Assembly: GCA_039105265.1 (NCBI GenBank)
Contig: JAPFFF010000015.1
Coordinates: forward strand, 2,542,001 to 2,606,000
DNA from: Tritrichomonas musculus
Lineage: Eukaryota; Parabasalia; Tritrichomonadida; Tritrichomonadidae
Direction of reading: 5' to 3'
DNA length: 64,000 nucleotides
Part shown: positions 7,820-17,948 of the stretch, piece by piece
Layout: every line of letters begins with the position of its first letter
Numbering within the stretch: the first letter of the stretch is position 1
Notes under the pieces: model-generated
Told to the model about the DNA's origin: nothing
Database searches by the model: none
Seen by the model: the letters and a program-made list of their open reading frames with translations, nothing else
Position numbers and translations under genes: made by a program

Positions 7820-10324
7820 TCATCCCTTAATTCTTCCAGCATTTATCATCATCTCCAAATTTCTTTTTGCTTTTTCATTTCCTTTAGAAGCAGCAACTTT
7901 GAAGCATTTTGCAGCAATAGCGTCACTTTTCTGCACACCCAATCCCTTCAAGAACATCATTCCAATATTGACCATTGCCTTTGTGCTTCCGTTTGCAGCT
8001 GCGTCGCCCAAATATTTCGCAGCGAGTGCGACGTCGTGCTTAACGACTCCTTTTCCGCTGAGAAGCATCATTCCGATCAACGACTGAGCCTCAGGCTCGC
8101 CGTTATCGGCTGCTTCTTTTATGTATTTCAGGGAATCGAGCTCGTTTCTCGCGACGCCCTGACCTTTGGAGAGCAAGATCGACATATTCAGCTGTGCAGG
8201 AGGCATTCCAGAGTCGGCGGCCACTTTAAAATAGTGGGAAGCCTTACCTTCATTTTTTGGGACCCCCCTACCTTCAAGTAGGGCCAGTCCCATTGAAAAC
8301 ATGGCCTTAACGAGTCCTGCGTCTGCTGCTTTTTTAAAGTATCTAACCGCCATTGCTTCATTTCTGACATTTCCTCGGCCTTTCCACATCATGATGGCTA
8401 AATTGTACATGGCTTGGGGGTCCCCTTGATCGGCTGCCATTTTGTAATACTTGATGGCTTCACTTTCACTTCGTCTCACTCCTCGTCCATTCATCCACAT
8501 CAGACCAAGATTGAGCTGGGCTTTGACGTTGCCTTGACGAGCTGATTCCATGAAATAACGAATGGCTTCTCTATCGTTCTTGGGAATGAACTTCCCTTCT
8601 GCATGTAACATGCCAATGTTGAGTTGAGCTTTGGCATTGCCTTTATCAGCAGCACTCTTGAAGTATATCGCAGCTTGACGCATATCTTTGGCTACAACAA
8701 TGCCATCGGCAAGCATGACACCAAAATCATATTGTGCTTCAGTAATACCACTGTCAGCGGCCAATTTAAAATAATCTGCTTCAATTTTATCTTTCTTCGT
8801 TAATAGGGCGTAAATAAACTGTGAATATGCATTGCCTGATTTTGCAGCTAATATTATCCTTTCCATAGATGTCATCTTTTTTGGTCCTTTGGTTTTATCA
8901 GAGGTATAATCAAATGATTTGGCTGACTTTGTGGTGAAATGAACTCGACCATTCATACGATCACAAAAATCAAAAAATTCATCATATACTGTTCCAGGAA
9001 AAACAAATAAATTGGATCCATTATTTTGAATATATGTATCAATTTCACTTTTTCTATTGTTTCTTCCATTGCTTGGATAAACTGTTTTTACCAGATCTTC
9101 AAGTTTGGGACGTTGTAACGGATCATATGAAATGCACATATCAATTAATTGAACAAGATTTCGTGAAGTATCAAATGGAAGAGATGGTTTAATTCCATGT
9201 ATTATAGCTTTCATGAGTTCAGGTGCTGTATATCCAGCATATGGCATACTTCCAGTAACAAGATGATATACAATCATTCCAAATGAGTAAACATCAGCAC
9301 TGGTATCATATGGTTTATCAAGAAGAATCTCAGGAGCTTTGTATACAAGATCTTTAACTTCAAGATTTGATGTCTCTGTACGAGCCAAACCAATTTCACC
9401 AATAAGTGGTTCATAGTTCTCATCTAATAAGATTGAGTTTGGCGTTAAGTCGTTATGCATTAATCCATTTGTATGTAATAGTTGAAGGCCAAATGCAATT
9501 CCATATATAATTTTCGATTTAGTTGTGGCAGACCAATCTGGTGGAGGATTCTTTGACTCAATTGCAGATAAAAGAGTGCCATTGGGAATATAATCCATAA
9601 CTATAGCACTCTGTTGACGATTAATAAAACGTCGAGGGATAAACCCGACTATATGTAAAATTGATGGATGATTAAATGTAACAAGAGCATCTGATTCATG
9701 ATCAGCTCCTTGACTTAATGCTGCAAGTCGATCGTTATGTGTAAGAATTTTCATTGCATATATTTTATCACTCTTTTTCTGTTTTACGATTTGATATGTT
9801 TCTGTTGGAGTTTGAGAAATAGTTTGAACTGATTCGAAGTCAGAATAATTAAAAATACGAAGATTTGCTTTTCGACGAGCATTTCTATCGAAAGATGATT
9901 CCCATTTCAATTCAACATTGATTGTTAATGCGCATTGTAAAGAATTTGAAATTGTCTTTTTGGAGATTTTGATTTGTTTTCGAGTAATAAGAGGTGTAAG
10001 GTCAATTGGAAAAACTGTAATGCATTTTCTCTTTCCATCAACAAATGTAAATAATGTTATTCGTAAAGGGTCATAAAAAATCAAAGATAAGTCATTTCTA
10101 AGAATCTCATCTGGAACAAAACGCGTGATATATTTGAATTGAATAGGTCCGCAAGATTTTATCCTTGGAGACATATACTCTAGCTCTTCACGTGGAAAAT
10201 TAACTCTAACACAATATTGTTGTGGTTCTTGAGTTTCAATTCCAGAAACACTTAAGACAGTGATACGAATAGATTTGCAAAGATTATCGTGACGAGAAGA
10301 ATAATTATTTGTATAATTGGACAT
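7820..10324 (-). CDS. Pseudokinase with C-terminal Sel1 repeats
   Basis: This 834-residue protein has three parts. Residues about 15-145 form a beta-rich, C2-like module. Residues about 155-430 are a TKL-like kinase fold with the ATP-binding Lys kept (YAMKIL, K192), HND at 290-292 in place of HRD, T294 where the catalytic-loop Lys is expected, and GEIG at 309-312 in place of DFG; the Gly-rich loop is not recognisable. Loss of the metal-binding Asp predicts a pseudokinase. Residues about 490-825 hold eight clear Sel1 repeats (pattern A.x.LG.M...G.GV..) plus partial ones at both ends, a scaffold for protein binding. Kinase-Sel1 fusions are common in Tritrichomonas. The repeat part (about 7900-8700) is visibly richer in G and C than the kinase part. 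Role as a signalling scaffold is inferred. Confidence 0.88.
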   Translation of the reverse strand: MSNYTNNYSSRHDNLCKSIRITVLSVSGIETQEPQQYCVRVNFPREELEYMSPRIKSCGPIQFKYITRFVPDEILRNDLSLIFYDPLRITLFTFVDGKRKCITVFPIDLTPLITRKQIKISKKTISNSLQCALTINVELKWESSFDRNARRKANLRIFNYSDFESVQTISQTPTETYQIVKQKKSDKIYAMKILTHNDRLAALSQGADHESDALVTFNHPSILHIVGFIPRRFINRQQSAIVMDYIPNGTLLSAIESKNPPPDWSATTKSKIIYGIAFGLQLLHTNGLMHNDLTPNSILLDENYEPLIGEIGLARTETSNLEVKDLVYKAPEILLDKPYDTSADVYSFGMIVYHLVTGSMPYAGYTAPELMKAIIHGIKPSLPFDTSRNLVQLIDMCISYDPLQRPKLEDLVKTVYPSNGRNNRKSEIDTYIQNNGSNLFVFPGTVYDEFFDFCDRMNGRVHFTTKSAKSFDYTSDKTKGPKKMTSMERIILAAKSGNAYSQFIYALLTKKDKIEADYFKLAADSGITEAQYDFGVMLADGIVVAKDMRQAAIYFKSAADKGNAKAQLNIGMLHAEGKFIPKNDREAIRYFMESARQGNVKAQLNLGLMWMNGRGVRRSESEAIKYYKMAADQGDPQAMYNLAIMMWKGRGNVRNEAMAVRYFKKAADAGLVKAMFSMGLALLEGRGVPKNEGKASHYFKVAADSGMPPAQLNMSILLSKGQGVARNELDSLKYIKEAADNGEPEAQSLIGMMLLSGKGVVKHDVALAAKYLGDAAANGSTKAMVNIGMMFLKGLGVQKSDAIAAKCFKVAASKGNEKAKRNLEMMINAGRIKG

Positions 10325-10366
10325 AAAATCAATAATAATTTATTTCCAATTAAGGAGTTCGCCTTA

Positions 10367-10382
10367 TCAAAAATTTCAGAAT
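10367..10382 (-). promoter_or_regulatory. Candidate upstream promoter motif
   Basis: On the minus strand this reads ATTCTGAAATTTTTGA, 43 bp before the pseudokinase-Sel1 ATG. Nearly the same string precedes the RhoGAP-SH3 gene (40544-40560) and the kinase at 54844 (55951-55962). Position and recurrence suggest a core promoter element; three copies in AT-rich DNA are weak evidence. Confidence 0.3.
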
Positions 10383-10599
10383 CTTTAAAATTTTGAATTA
10401 ATATAGATTCAATACTTTGTATAGAATAAAAATAGGAAATAAAAAATATCTATTTATTTAGCTTAATAACTAATTAATTAATTAATAATAATAATAAAAA
10501 AAACATTTTATTTTGAATGCATTGAATTTTCTATATAATCATACAATTTTCAAATCTTTTCTATAAACACAGAATTTCAACAAAATAATAATGCTTCCA

Positions 10600-12078
10600 T
10601 TATTTTGGTGAATTATCATTAATCCATTCGAGTAATTGATCTACATAAGGGATTAATTCTTGGCTTGGTCCATGAAGTTTAATATTATTTAATGAATCTA
10701 CCATTTCTTCACTTAGCATAATCATGCGGAACTCAGAAAGTTGTTGTGAACAAAATGGAGATATATCACAAACTCTAGTAAGTTTTTGAGCAATCATCAA
10801 ATGATTAAATATATCTTGTGGATTCTGATCATAATTGAACATAACTGGAAAGTAATCGTGTAGTTCAAAGAATTTTTCGAATGCTATTGAATCATTTGGC
10901 TCTAAAAAGTAGATGATTGTTGCCAAAATCGAAAATACATCATTCTTCATTTTTGCGGATCCAATATTCATAACCTTATTTAAAACTGATGTAAAATCTT
11001 CATTTTTTGCGCATACAAAAATGTACGTTTGCATTTCTTGACCATTGTTTGAGCAAGAAACTAAAACATTATATATAATTCTAAGACAATTTAGTCCGCA
11101 CTTTGAAAAGAATTCATCATTTTGCATACTTTTTGAAAAATATTGGACCACTCCAATTTTTTGAAGTTGCATGCAAATTTCATCTGAATAAAAAGTTGCA
11201 CTACATAAAAATTCAGTGCCTGCAATAGAAATTTCGAGATTTTCTTCGTTGATAATTGAGAGAATGAATACAGAAACGCATTGATCTATAATTTTATTTT
11301 TGTATAACTCAGCGTTTCCTATTGGAATAATTAAATTAGTTAATGTTTTGATGACAGGAACTAAAATTTGAGTTTCTAGCTCAATAAATGTTTTTTCTTT
11401 TGTACTTGGTATAATTTTACCAATGCAATGATCAACAATCTGATACATTAAGTCTTTATTGCCCATCAATGGAAACTTATCAGAACCTGTAAAGCATTCC
11501 ATTGTTTTATAAAGTGCGAATAGAGAACTTTTTCCTTTTTCTGTATTCAATTTTTCATAAATAAATTCTAAAAATCCTCTATTGATAAAATAGGTATAAG
11601 CAACAGAATAGTGCAAAATAAAATGATTTAGAACAGGGAGGCATTGATCGATATAAAATTTACCTCTTCTCATTTCTTCGTAAACTTTTGAATAATATAA
11701 TTCCTGTCCAAATTCTTGAACAAAATCTACACAATATTTCATCATATCATCAGAAAGGGACAGAAGTGCTGCCTTTATATAAATATCAGTCCTTTGATTT
11801 ATAAATAAATCAACATACTCTTGAACAAAATTTTTGGGCATCATTGATGGTTTAACAAATCCTTTTGGAATGTGAACACGAAGAGCATTAATTGCGTTAT
11901 TTTGATCACTTGTTGACTGTTTTAATTGACAAAACAAGCTTAACATTTCTTCTCTGATTAAGTCTGTTTCTTCAATTCGAATGTTTTGAGACTTATACTT
12001 TTCAACAAGTTTTCTTATATCAATTATTCCCTCATCATCATCACTGGATTCATGAAAAAGGCCATCTTTCTCATTCAT
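10600..12078 (-). CDS. Hypothetical helical-repeat (armadillo-like) protein
   Basis: The open frame reaches to 12123, but its first codon there is TTG; the first ATG is at 12076-12078, giving 492 residues starting MNEKDGLFHESSDDDEG. After an acidic N-terminus the protein is a continuous run of amphipathic helices with Leu/Ile/Phe spacing of an armadillo or HEAT fold, for example around residues 200-320. No catalytic motif, signal peptide or membrane segment is seen. I do not recognise the family. The transposon target site lies only 71 bp upstream of the ATG, so the insertion moved any distal promoter about 11 kb away, while trichomonad core promoters, which are close to the start, could remain. 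Confidence 0.75.
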   Translation of the reverse strand: MNEKDGLFHESSDDDEGIIDIRKLVEKYKSQNIRIEETDLIREEMLSLFCQLKQSTSDQNNAINALRVHIPKGFVKPSMMPKNFVQEYVDLFINQRTDIYIKAALLSLSDDMMKYCVDFVQEFGQELYYSKVYEEMRRGKFYIDQCLPVLNHFILHYSVAYTYFINRGFLEFIYEKLNTEKGKSSLFALYKTMECFTGSDKFPLMGNKDLMYQIVDHCIGKIIPSTKEKTFIELETQILVPVIKTLTNLIIPIGNAELYKNKIIDQCVSVFILSIINEENLEISIAGTEFLCSATFYSDEICMQLQKIGVVQYFSKSMQNDEFFSKCGLNCLRIIYNVLVSCSNNGQEMQTYIFVCAKNEDFTSVLNKVMNIGSAKMKNDVFSILATIIYFLEPNDSIAFEKFFELHDYFPVMFNYDQNPQDIFNHLMIAQKLTRVCDISPFCSQQLSEFRMIMLSEEMVDSLNNIKLHGPSQELIPYVDQLLEWINDNSPK

Positions 12079-12148
12079 GATATTACTTTCAAATTCAAAA
12101 GTTAATTGGCAAGTTAATAACAATTTTTATATAAAAATTGAATATATT

Positions 12149-12157
12149 TAAAAAAAA
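12149..12157. repeat. Target-site duplication, left copy
   Basis: TAAAAAAAA immediately precedes the terminal GGGATAGTATCAC of the large element, and the identical nonamer follows its other end at 23147-23155. Nine bases is the usual duplication length of Mutator-like elements. The A-run makes chance agreement easier than for a mixed sequence. Confidence 0.7.
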
Positions 12158-12300
12158 GGGATAGTATCACTTTTAAAAACTTTTTTCACTTAAAGTATCA
12201 CTTTTTGAGAGAGAAAAAAAAATCAGTAACACTAATTTGCTTTTAAAAAAATATTCAGTAACACTTTTCCTCTGAAAAACATATCACTCTAAATTAAAAA
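12158..12300 (+). repeat. Iterated subterminal motif of the transposon
   Basis: Within the first 140 bp a motif like AGTATCACTTTT occurs about five times in the same orientation: at the very end (GATAGTATCACTTTT), near 12193 (AAGTATCACTTTT), near 12224 (CAGTAACACT), near 12256 (CAGTAACACTTTT) and near 12284 (ATATCACT). The mirror set lies at 23000-23146. Repeated short motifs near the ends are typical transposase-binding sites. Confidence 0.55.
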
Positions 12301-13359
12301 AATGTTAAGTGCTGCAGCTTTGGTAGTAAGGAAACTTCAAAAAAATATATATTGATTGGCATCAGACAAAGATTATTTCTGTGCAAGCTCGCCTCCAAAC
12401 AAGGTTTTTATTTGACATATCAAATTACAATTATCCAACACATCTTCAAAAAATGCTTATAAATTAGTGGTTATTATAGACAATCGTTTTTGTTTTTTAT
12501 GTATTTAATCCTAGACGCGAATCTCTGTGTTTTCAAATCAGTGATTAATATCGAATAATCAGATTTCAGACTCCCACACTCAGATACGATTCCATATCTC
12601 TTTAAATATTATTCTCCATCGTTTTTTACGTATGGTATATGTATTAGATGTTACATATACTAGTTTAAAAATATTGAATATTTCAATAATATTCAATAAA
12701 AAATGTAATAAATAAAAATGTAATTGCAATAAAATTATTCTTTATAAAATGTTAATTTCAATTATGCTATTTTTATTTCTTTTTCTCTTTTTTTAAAGGA
12801 GAAATTAAAGTTTTTTGTTCCAAAAAATTATAAACGTATTTTTTACGAATTTGTTAAAATGTAAACGTGCAACATTATTACAAATGTATCAATAAATGAA
12901 TAAATATTTTTTAAATGCCAATATCCAACTAATTGCTATTCTGTTTATTGTATTTCATCAAAATATTGCAATTTTAAAGTTTTTTTTGATTTAAATATGT
13001 GGTTCAGATTATAATTTGAATTGTCTATGCCTAAAATTAGTTTATTTTACCTAATAAAATGCTTTATTACTACAATATTCAATTTTTTCAATAAATTTTA
13101 GGAGTTTTATAAAAATATCATATTGATATATTAAAGATTCATAAAAAAGAAAAGTGATAAGGAAAATGAAATATATTGTGTGATCAAATTTAATAAGGGG
13201 AAAATGAAGAGAAATAAAAATAATGATTATGAATAATGAAATGATGGTGGAAAAAAATGATGTAATTTGCAAATTTATTATTATATTTGAGTAATATTTA
13301 CAAATGGATCATTTCATTTGCACAAAAATTAAATATATTTGGAAAGAATAAAAAAATGA

Positions 13360-15537
13360 TTATGGCAAAGAAGAAGAAGAAGAAGATGATGATGATGACA
13401 GAGAAGAAGAAGATGATGAAGATGATGACAGAGAAGAAGAAGAAAATGATGAAGATGATGACAGAAAAGAAGAAGAAGAAGAAGATGATGATGATGACAG
13501 AGAAGAAGAAGAAAATGATGAAGAAGAAGATGATGGTGACAGAGAAGAAGAAGAAGAAGATGATGATGATGATGACAGAGAAGAAAAAGAAGATGATGAA
13601 AATGATGGCAGAAAAGAAGAAGAAGAAGATGAAGATGATGACAGAAAAGAAGAAGAAGATGATGATGATGACAGAGAAAAAGAAGAAATTGATGAAGAAG
13701 AAGATGATGGTGACAGAAAAGAAGAAGAAGATGATGATGATGACAGAAAAGAAGAAGAAGATGATGATGATGACAGAGAAAAAGAAGAAATTGATGAAGA
13801 AGAAGATGATGATGACAGAAAAGAAGAAGAAGATGATGATGATGACAGAGAAAAAGAAGAAATTGATGAAGAAGAAGATGATGGTGACAGAGAAGAAGAA
13901 GAAGAAGATGATGATGATGATGACAGAGAAGAAAAAGAAGATGATGAAAATGATGGCAGAAAAGAAGAAGAAGAAGATGATGATGATGACAGAAAAGAAG
14001 AAGAAGATGATGATGATGACAGAGAAGAAAAAGAAGATGATGATGATGATGACAGAAAAGAAGAAGAAGAAGATGATGATGATGACAGAAAAGAAAAAGA
14101 AGAAAATGATGAAGATGATGACAGAGAAGAAGAAGAAGGTGATGATGATGATGACAGAAAAGAAGAAGAAGAAGATGATGATGATGGCAGAAAAGAAGAA
14201 GAAAATGATGATGATGATGACAGAAAAGAAGAAGAAGATGATGATGACAGAAAAGAAGAAGAAGATGATGATGATGATGACAGAGAAGAAGAAGATGATG
14301 ATGAAGATGATGACAGAAAAGAAGAAGAAGAAGATGATGATGAAGATGATGACAGAAAAGAAGAAGAAGAAGATGATGATGACAGAGAAGAAAAAGAAGA
14401 AGATGATGAAGATGATGATGATGACAGAGAAGAAAAAGAAGATGATGATGAAGATGATGGCAGAAAAGAAGAAGAAGATGATGATGAAGATGATGGCAGA
14501 AAAGAAGAAGAAGAAGATGATGATGACAGAGAAGAAAAAGAAGATGATGATGAAGATGATGATGATGACAGAGAAGAAGAAGAAGATGATGATGAAGATG
14601 ATGGCAGAAAAGAAGAATAAGAAGAAGAAGATGAAGATGATGGCAGAAAAGAAGAATAAGAAGAAGAAGATGAAGATGATGGCAGAAAAGAAGAAGAAGA
14701 TGATGATGAAGATGATGGCAGAAAAGAAGAAGAAGAAGATGATGATGATGACAGAAAAGAAGAAGAAGATGATGATGATGACAGAGAAGAAAAAGAAGAA
14801 GATGATGATGATGACAGAAAAGAAGAAGAAGATGATGATGAAGATGATGGCAGAAAAGAAGAAGAAGAAGATGATGATGATGACAGAGAAGAAGAAGAAG
14901 AAGATGATGATGAAGATGATGGCAGAAAAGAAGAAGAAAATGATGATGACAGAAAAGAAGAAGATGATGATGAAGATGATGACAGAAAAGAAGAAGAAGA
15001 TGATGATGATGACAGAAAAGAAAAAGAAGAAAATGATGAAGATGATGACAGAGAAGAAAAAGAAGATGATAAAGATGATGACAGAGAAGAAGAAGAAGAT
15101 GATGATGATGACAGAGAAGAAAAAGAAGATGATGATGAAGATGATGGCAGAAAAGAAGAATAAGAAGAAGAAGATGAAGATGATGGCAGAAAAGAAGAAG
15201 AAGATGATGATGAAGATGATGGCAGAAAAGAAGAAGAAGATGATGATGATGATGACAGAGAAGAAGAAGAAGATGATGATGATGACAGAGAAGAAAAAGA
15301 AGATGATGAAGATGATGACAGAGAAGAAAAAGAAGATGATGAAGATGATGACAGAGAAGAAAAAGAAGAAGATGATGATGATGACAGAAAAGAAGAAGAT
15401 GATGATGATGAAGATGATGGCAGAAAAGAAGAAGAAGATGATGATGATGATGACAGAGAAGAAGAAGAAGAAGATGATGATGATGATGATGACAGAAAAG
15501 AAGAAGATGATGATGAAGATGATGGCAGAGAAGAATA
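13360..15537 (+). repeat. 2.2-kb polypurine (GAA/GAT) low-complexity array
   Basis: Imperfect units built from GAAGAAGAAGATGATGAT and GACAGARAAGAA fill 2.2 kb; the plus strand is almost pure purine plus T. Because the units lack stop triplets in most frames, very long open frames appear on both strands (Lys/Met, His/Leu and Ser/Phe types). The plus-strand Lys/Met frame could start at ATG 13356, but its upstream extension begins at TTG, and the acidic Glu/Asp frame contains stops. I regard the frames as by-products of the repeat, although transcription cannot be excluded. Confidence 0.8.
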
Positions 15538-15539
15538 AT

Positions 15540-15640
15540 CATACCTCAAAGCGACCGTTTGGAGGAACTTTGAGAGGTTATGTTGCTCAATGGAGGAACT
15601 TTGAATAGAAAGTTCCTCCAAACGGTCGCTTTGAGGTATG
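15540..15640. mobile_element. 101-bp hairpin insertion (MITE-like) present in the left arm only
   Basis: A 32-bp sequence (CATACCTCAAAGCGACCG...) at 15540-15571 is followed after 37 bp by its exact reverse complement at 15609-15640. The spacer repeats the string GGAGGAACTTTGA. The corresponding place in the right arm (about 19975-19985) reads straight through the GAA repeat without it, so that arm is an empty site. The flanks fall in GAA units, hiding any target duplication; at most a 3-bp GAA gain is visible. It must have arrived after the arms last became identical. It is the least AT-rich patch of the element. Confidence 0.65.
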
Positions 15641-16551
15641 CTTAAGAAGAAGAAAATGATGATGATGATGATGGCAAATAAGATAATGGAGAAGATAAAG
15701 ATAAAGATAAATATGTATTAAATGAGGATAATAATAATAATAAAGAATAATGATAAGATGATGATAAATTGGACGATAATAGTGATTATACAATTATTTA
15801 TACTACAATTTGAATGTGATTATGAGCGTTTGAGATTGATAACCGAGTTATTCGAGATAATGATCTGCAATTGTGTATTTTCTTCAAACTAAGTATATAA
15901 CTCTTATGGGACATATTGATTTAAATCGTCTGGCTTGTATTACTTAAATGCAGAACATGTGGATTTATAGAAGGTAATATTATTTTTGTGGAAATGTGAT
16001 GTGAAAAATCATGACTGGAAATGTAATAACTAATGTTTTATGATCATATTTTAAATAGATATAGTTATTCTTTAAGTTAATGGCCATTTTAGGTTGATAA
16101 TAATCAATATTAACATATTTTTTTTTTTTTTAATTCAAAATGACCAGTATCAATCAAAATGACATTATATTTTCTTTTAAAAAGATCAAATGCAGAAAAA
16201 TGGTCATTGAGCATTTAAAGCCTAGAAATATAGTAAAGCATAGTATTATATTGATGCATATGTTTCATATTTATCGCACAAATGAATAAAAATCTTAATT
16301 TTTTTGGATATTTTATTTACTCATCAAATATTTCAATAGATATAGAAAAAATAAAAACTTCTATACAAAAATATGTGTGGGTAGACGATCAATATTCGTT
16401 AAATTATTTAAAATTTTTATTTATGAAAAATTTTTTTTTATTTTATTTTTATATATATAATAATATAAAAAAGCATTTAATTAATAAAAGTTGACCAAAT
16501 TAAGATTTATAATTTTTCAATAGTTATATAAATATTGAAAGAAATTTAAAA

Positions 16552-17482
16552 TCATTTAATATCTTGTTATAGAGCTCCGAATTTATATTAAATAAATAAA
16601 TATATAATAGTGATAAGTTACATTATACTTATATTTATATCGGGAATGAACTTTTAATCAGCAGTTTTTTAAAAAAAGTTCTGAGAAGTTTCTTTTTTTT
16701 ATCATAAATTTTTAGCAATTCAAAATATTTGAAAATGAAAAAACGATAAATAAGAATCTTTAATATCTTGTTATAGAGCTCCGAATTTATATTAAATAAA
16801 TAAATATATAATAGTATTAAATTATATTATACTTATATTTATATCGGGAATGAACTTTTAATCAGCAGTTTTTTAAAAAAAGTTCTGAGAAGTTTCTTTT
16901 TTTTATCATAAATTTTTAGCAATTCAAAATATTTGAAAATGAAAAAACGATAAATAAGAATCTTTAATATCTTGTTATAGAGCTCCGAATTTATATTAAA
17001 TAAATAAATATATAATAGTATTAAATTATATTATACTTATATTTATATCGGGAATGAACTTTTAATCAGCAGTTTTTTAAAAAAAGTTCTGAGAAGTTTC
17101 TTTTTTTTTCATAAATTTTTAGCAATTCAAAATATTTGAAAATGAAAAAACGATAAATAAGAATCTTTAATATCTTGTTATAGAGCTCCGAATTTATATT
17201 AAATAAATAAATATATAATAGTATTAAATTATATTATACTTATATTTATATCGGGAATGAACTTTTAATCAGCAGTTTTTTAAAAAAAGTTCTGAGAAGT
17301 TTCTTTTTTTTTCATAAATTTTTAGCAATTCAAAATATTTGAAAATGAAAAAACGATAAATAAGAATCTTTAATATCTTGTTATAGAGCTCCGAATTTAT
17401 ATTAAATAAATAAAAATATAATAGTGATAAGTTACATTATATTTATATTTATATTGGGAATGAACTTTTAATCAGCAGTTTT
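16552..17482 (+). repeat. Tandem array of a 204-bp unit, about 4.6 copies
   Basis: The string ATCTTGTTATAGAGCTCCG starts at 16561, 16765, 16969, 17172 and 17375, giving periods of 204, 204, 203 and 203 bp. Inner copies are nearly identical; the first and last vary more (for example GATAAGTTACATTA in place of TATTAAATTATATTA). The last copy stops after about 108 bp at the TCAGCAGTTTTTT segment. More divergent outer copies and homogeneous inner copies fit amplification by unequal crossing-over or slippage. Confidence 0.9.
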
Positions 17483-17576
17483 TTTACAAAAATGCATACA
17501 AGCTATTTTGTCACTTTTTATTACTTTATAAAAATAAAATGAGTGAATTCTTGAAAGATCAGATATCATAATATAT

Positions 17577-17948
17577 ATGCATTCTCGAGAACTTGTCGAA
17601 TCTTCTTTAATGGAATTCTTGAAAAATTCAGATGATCTTGAAGAAAATTATGAAAATTTAATTCGCATTTTTAATGATTACAAAATTGATGAAAATTCGC
17701 AAGATTTAAAAGATGTCTTAAATATAATTATTTCTTTTTGAAATAATTATCCTAGAAATCTACTATTTTTTTCAAAGATTGAAAAAATTATATTTTTTTT
17801 TAAGCCAAAAATTATGAAATTCTGGTCAAATATTGAAAAATTCCATATTTTTAGAACCAACAAACGAATTCTTTTATTTGCGCTCAACGAAAAAGTTGTT
17901 ACACTTGACCAAAAGATATTGAATTGTTTTTTTAGCTCCAAAAAATAA
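17577..17948 (+). pseudogene. Fragment of a DUF3447/ankyrin host gene captured in the transposon core
   Basis: From ATG 17577 the frame reads MHSRELVESSLMEFLKNSDD and continues through NLIRIFNDYKIDENSQDLKDVLNII, then after one in-frame TGA (17739-17741) through NNYPRNLLFF, KIEKIIFFF and FRTNKRILLFALNEKVV to a TAA at 17946-17948. This matches the helical N-terminal region that precedes ankyrin repeats in the large trichomonad DUF3447 family; the intact relative at 38018-39334 has the corresponding FTNKRMLLLLLKEKLV. Only the first 120 or so codons are present, with no ankyrin repeats. A host gene piece inside a Mutator-like element would make this Pack-MULE-like. The stop and the truncation show that it is not functional. 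Confidence 0.65.

Larger units (their letters stand above)
12158..16305 (+). repeat. Left terminal inverted repeat arm
   Basis: This 4148-bp arm comprises subterminal motif copies (12158-12300), about 1.05 kb of unique AT-rich DNA, the purine-rich repeat (about 13360-15537), a hairpin insertion present only here (15540-15640), and about 640 bp of unique DNA ending at the T-run 16299-16305. A 73-codon hydrophobic frame at 13051-13272 (-) recurs in the other arm only because the arms are copies; I do not call it a gene. Confidence 0.85.

Noticed and set aside
12079-12123. Extending the gene at 10600 to the TTG at 12123
   Set aside because: A normal ATG lies 45 bp further in with a typical hydrophilic N-terminus; the extension looks like leader DNA.
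13356-15608. Lys/Met-rich open frame of over 750 codons as a gene
   Set aside because: The frame exists because the GAA/GAT repeat lacks stops; equally long frames run on the other strand. The upstream extension begins at TTG, and the acidic frame is interrupted.
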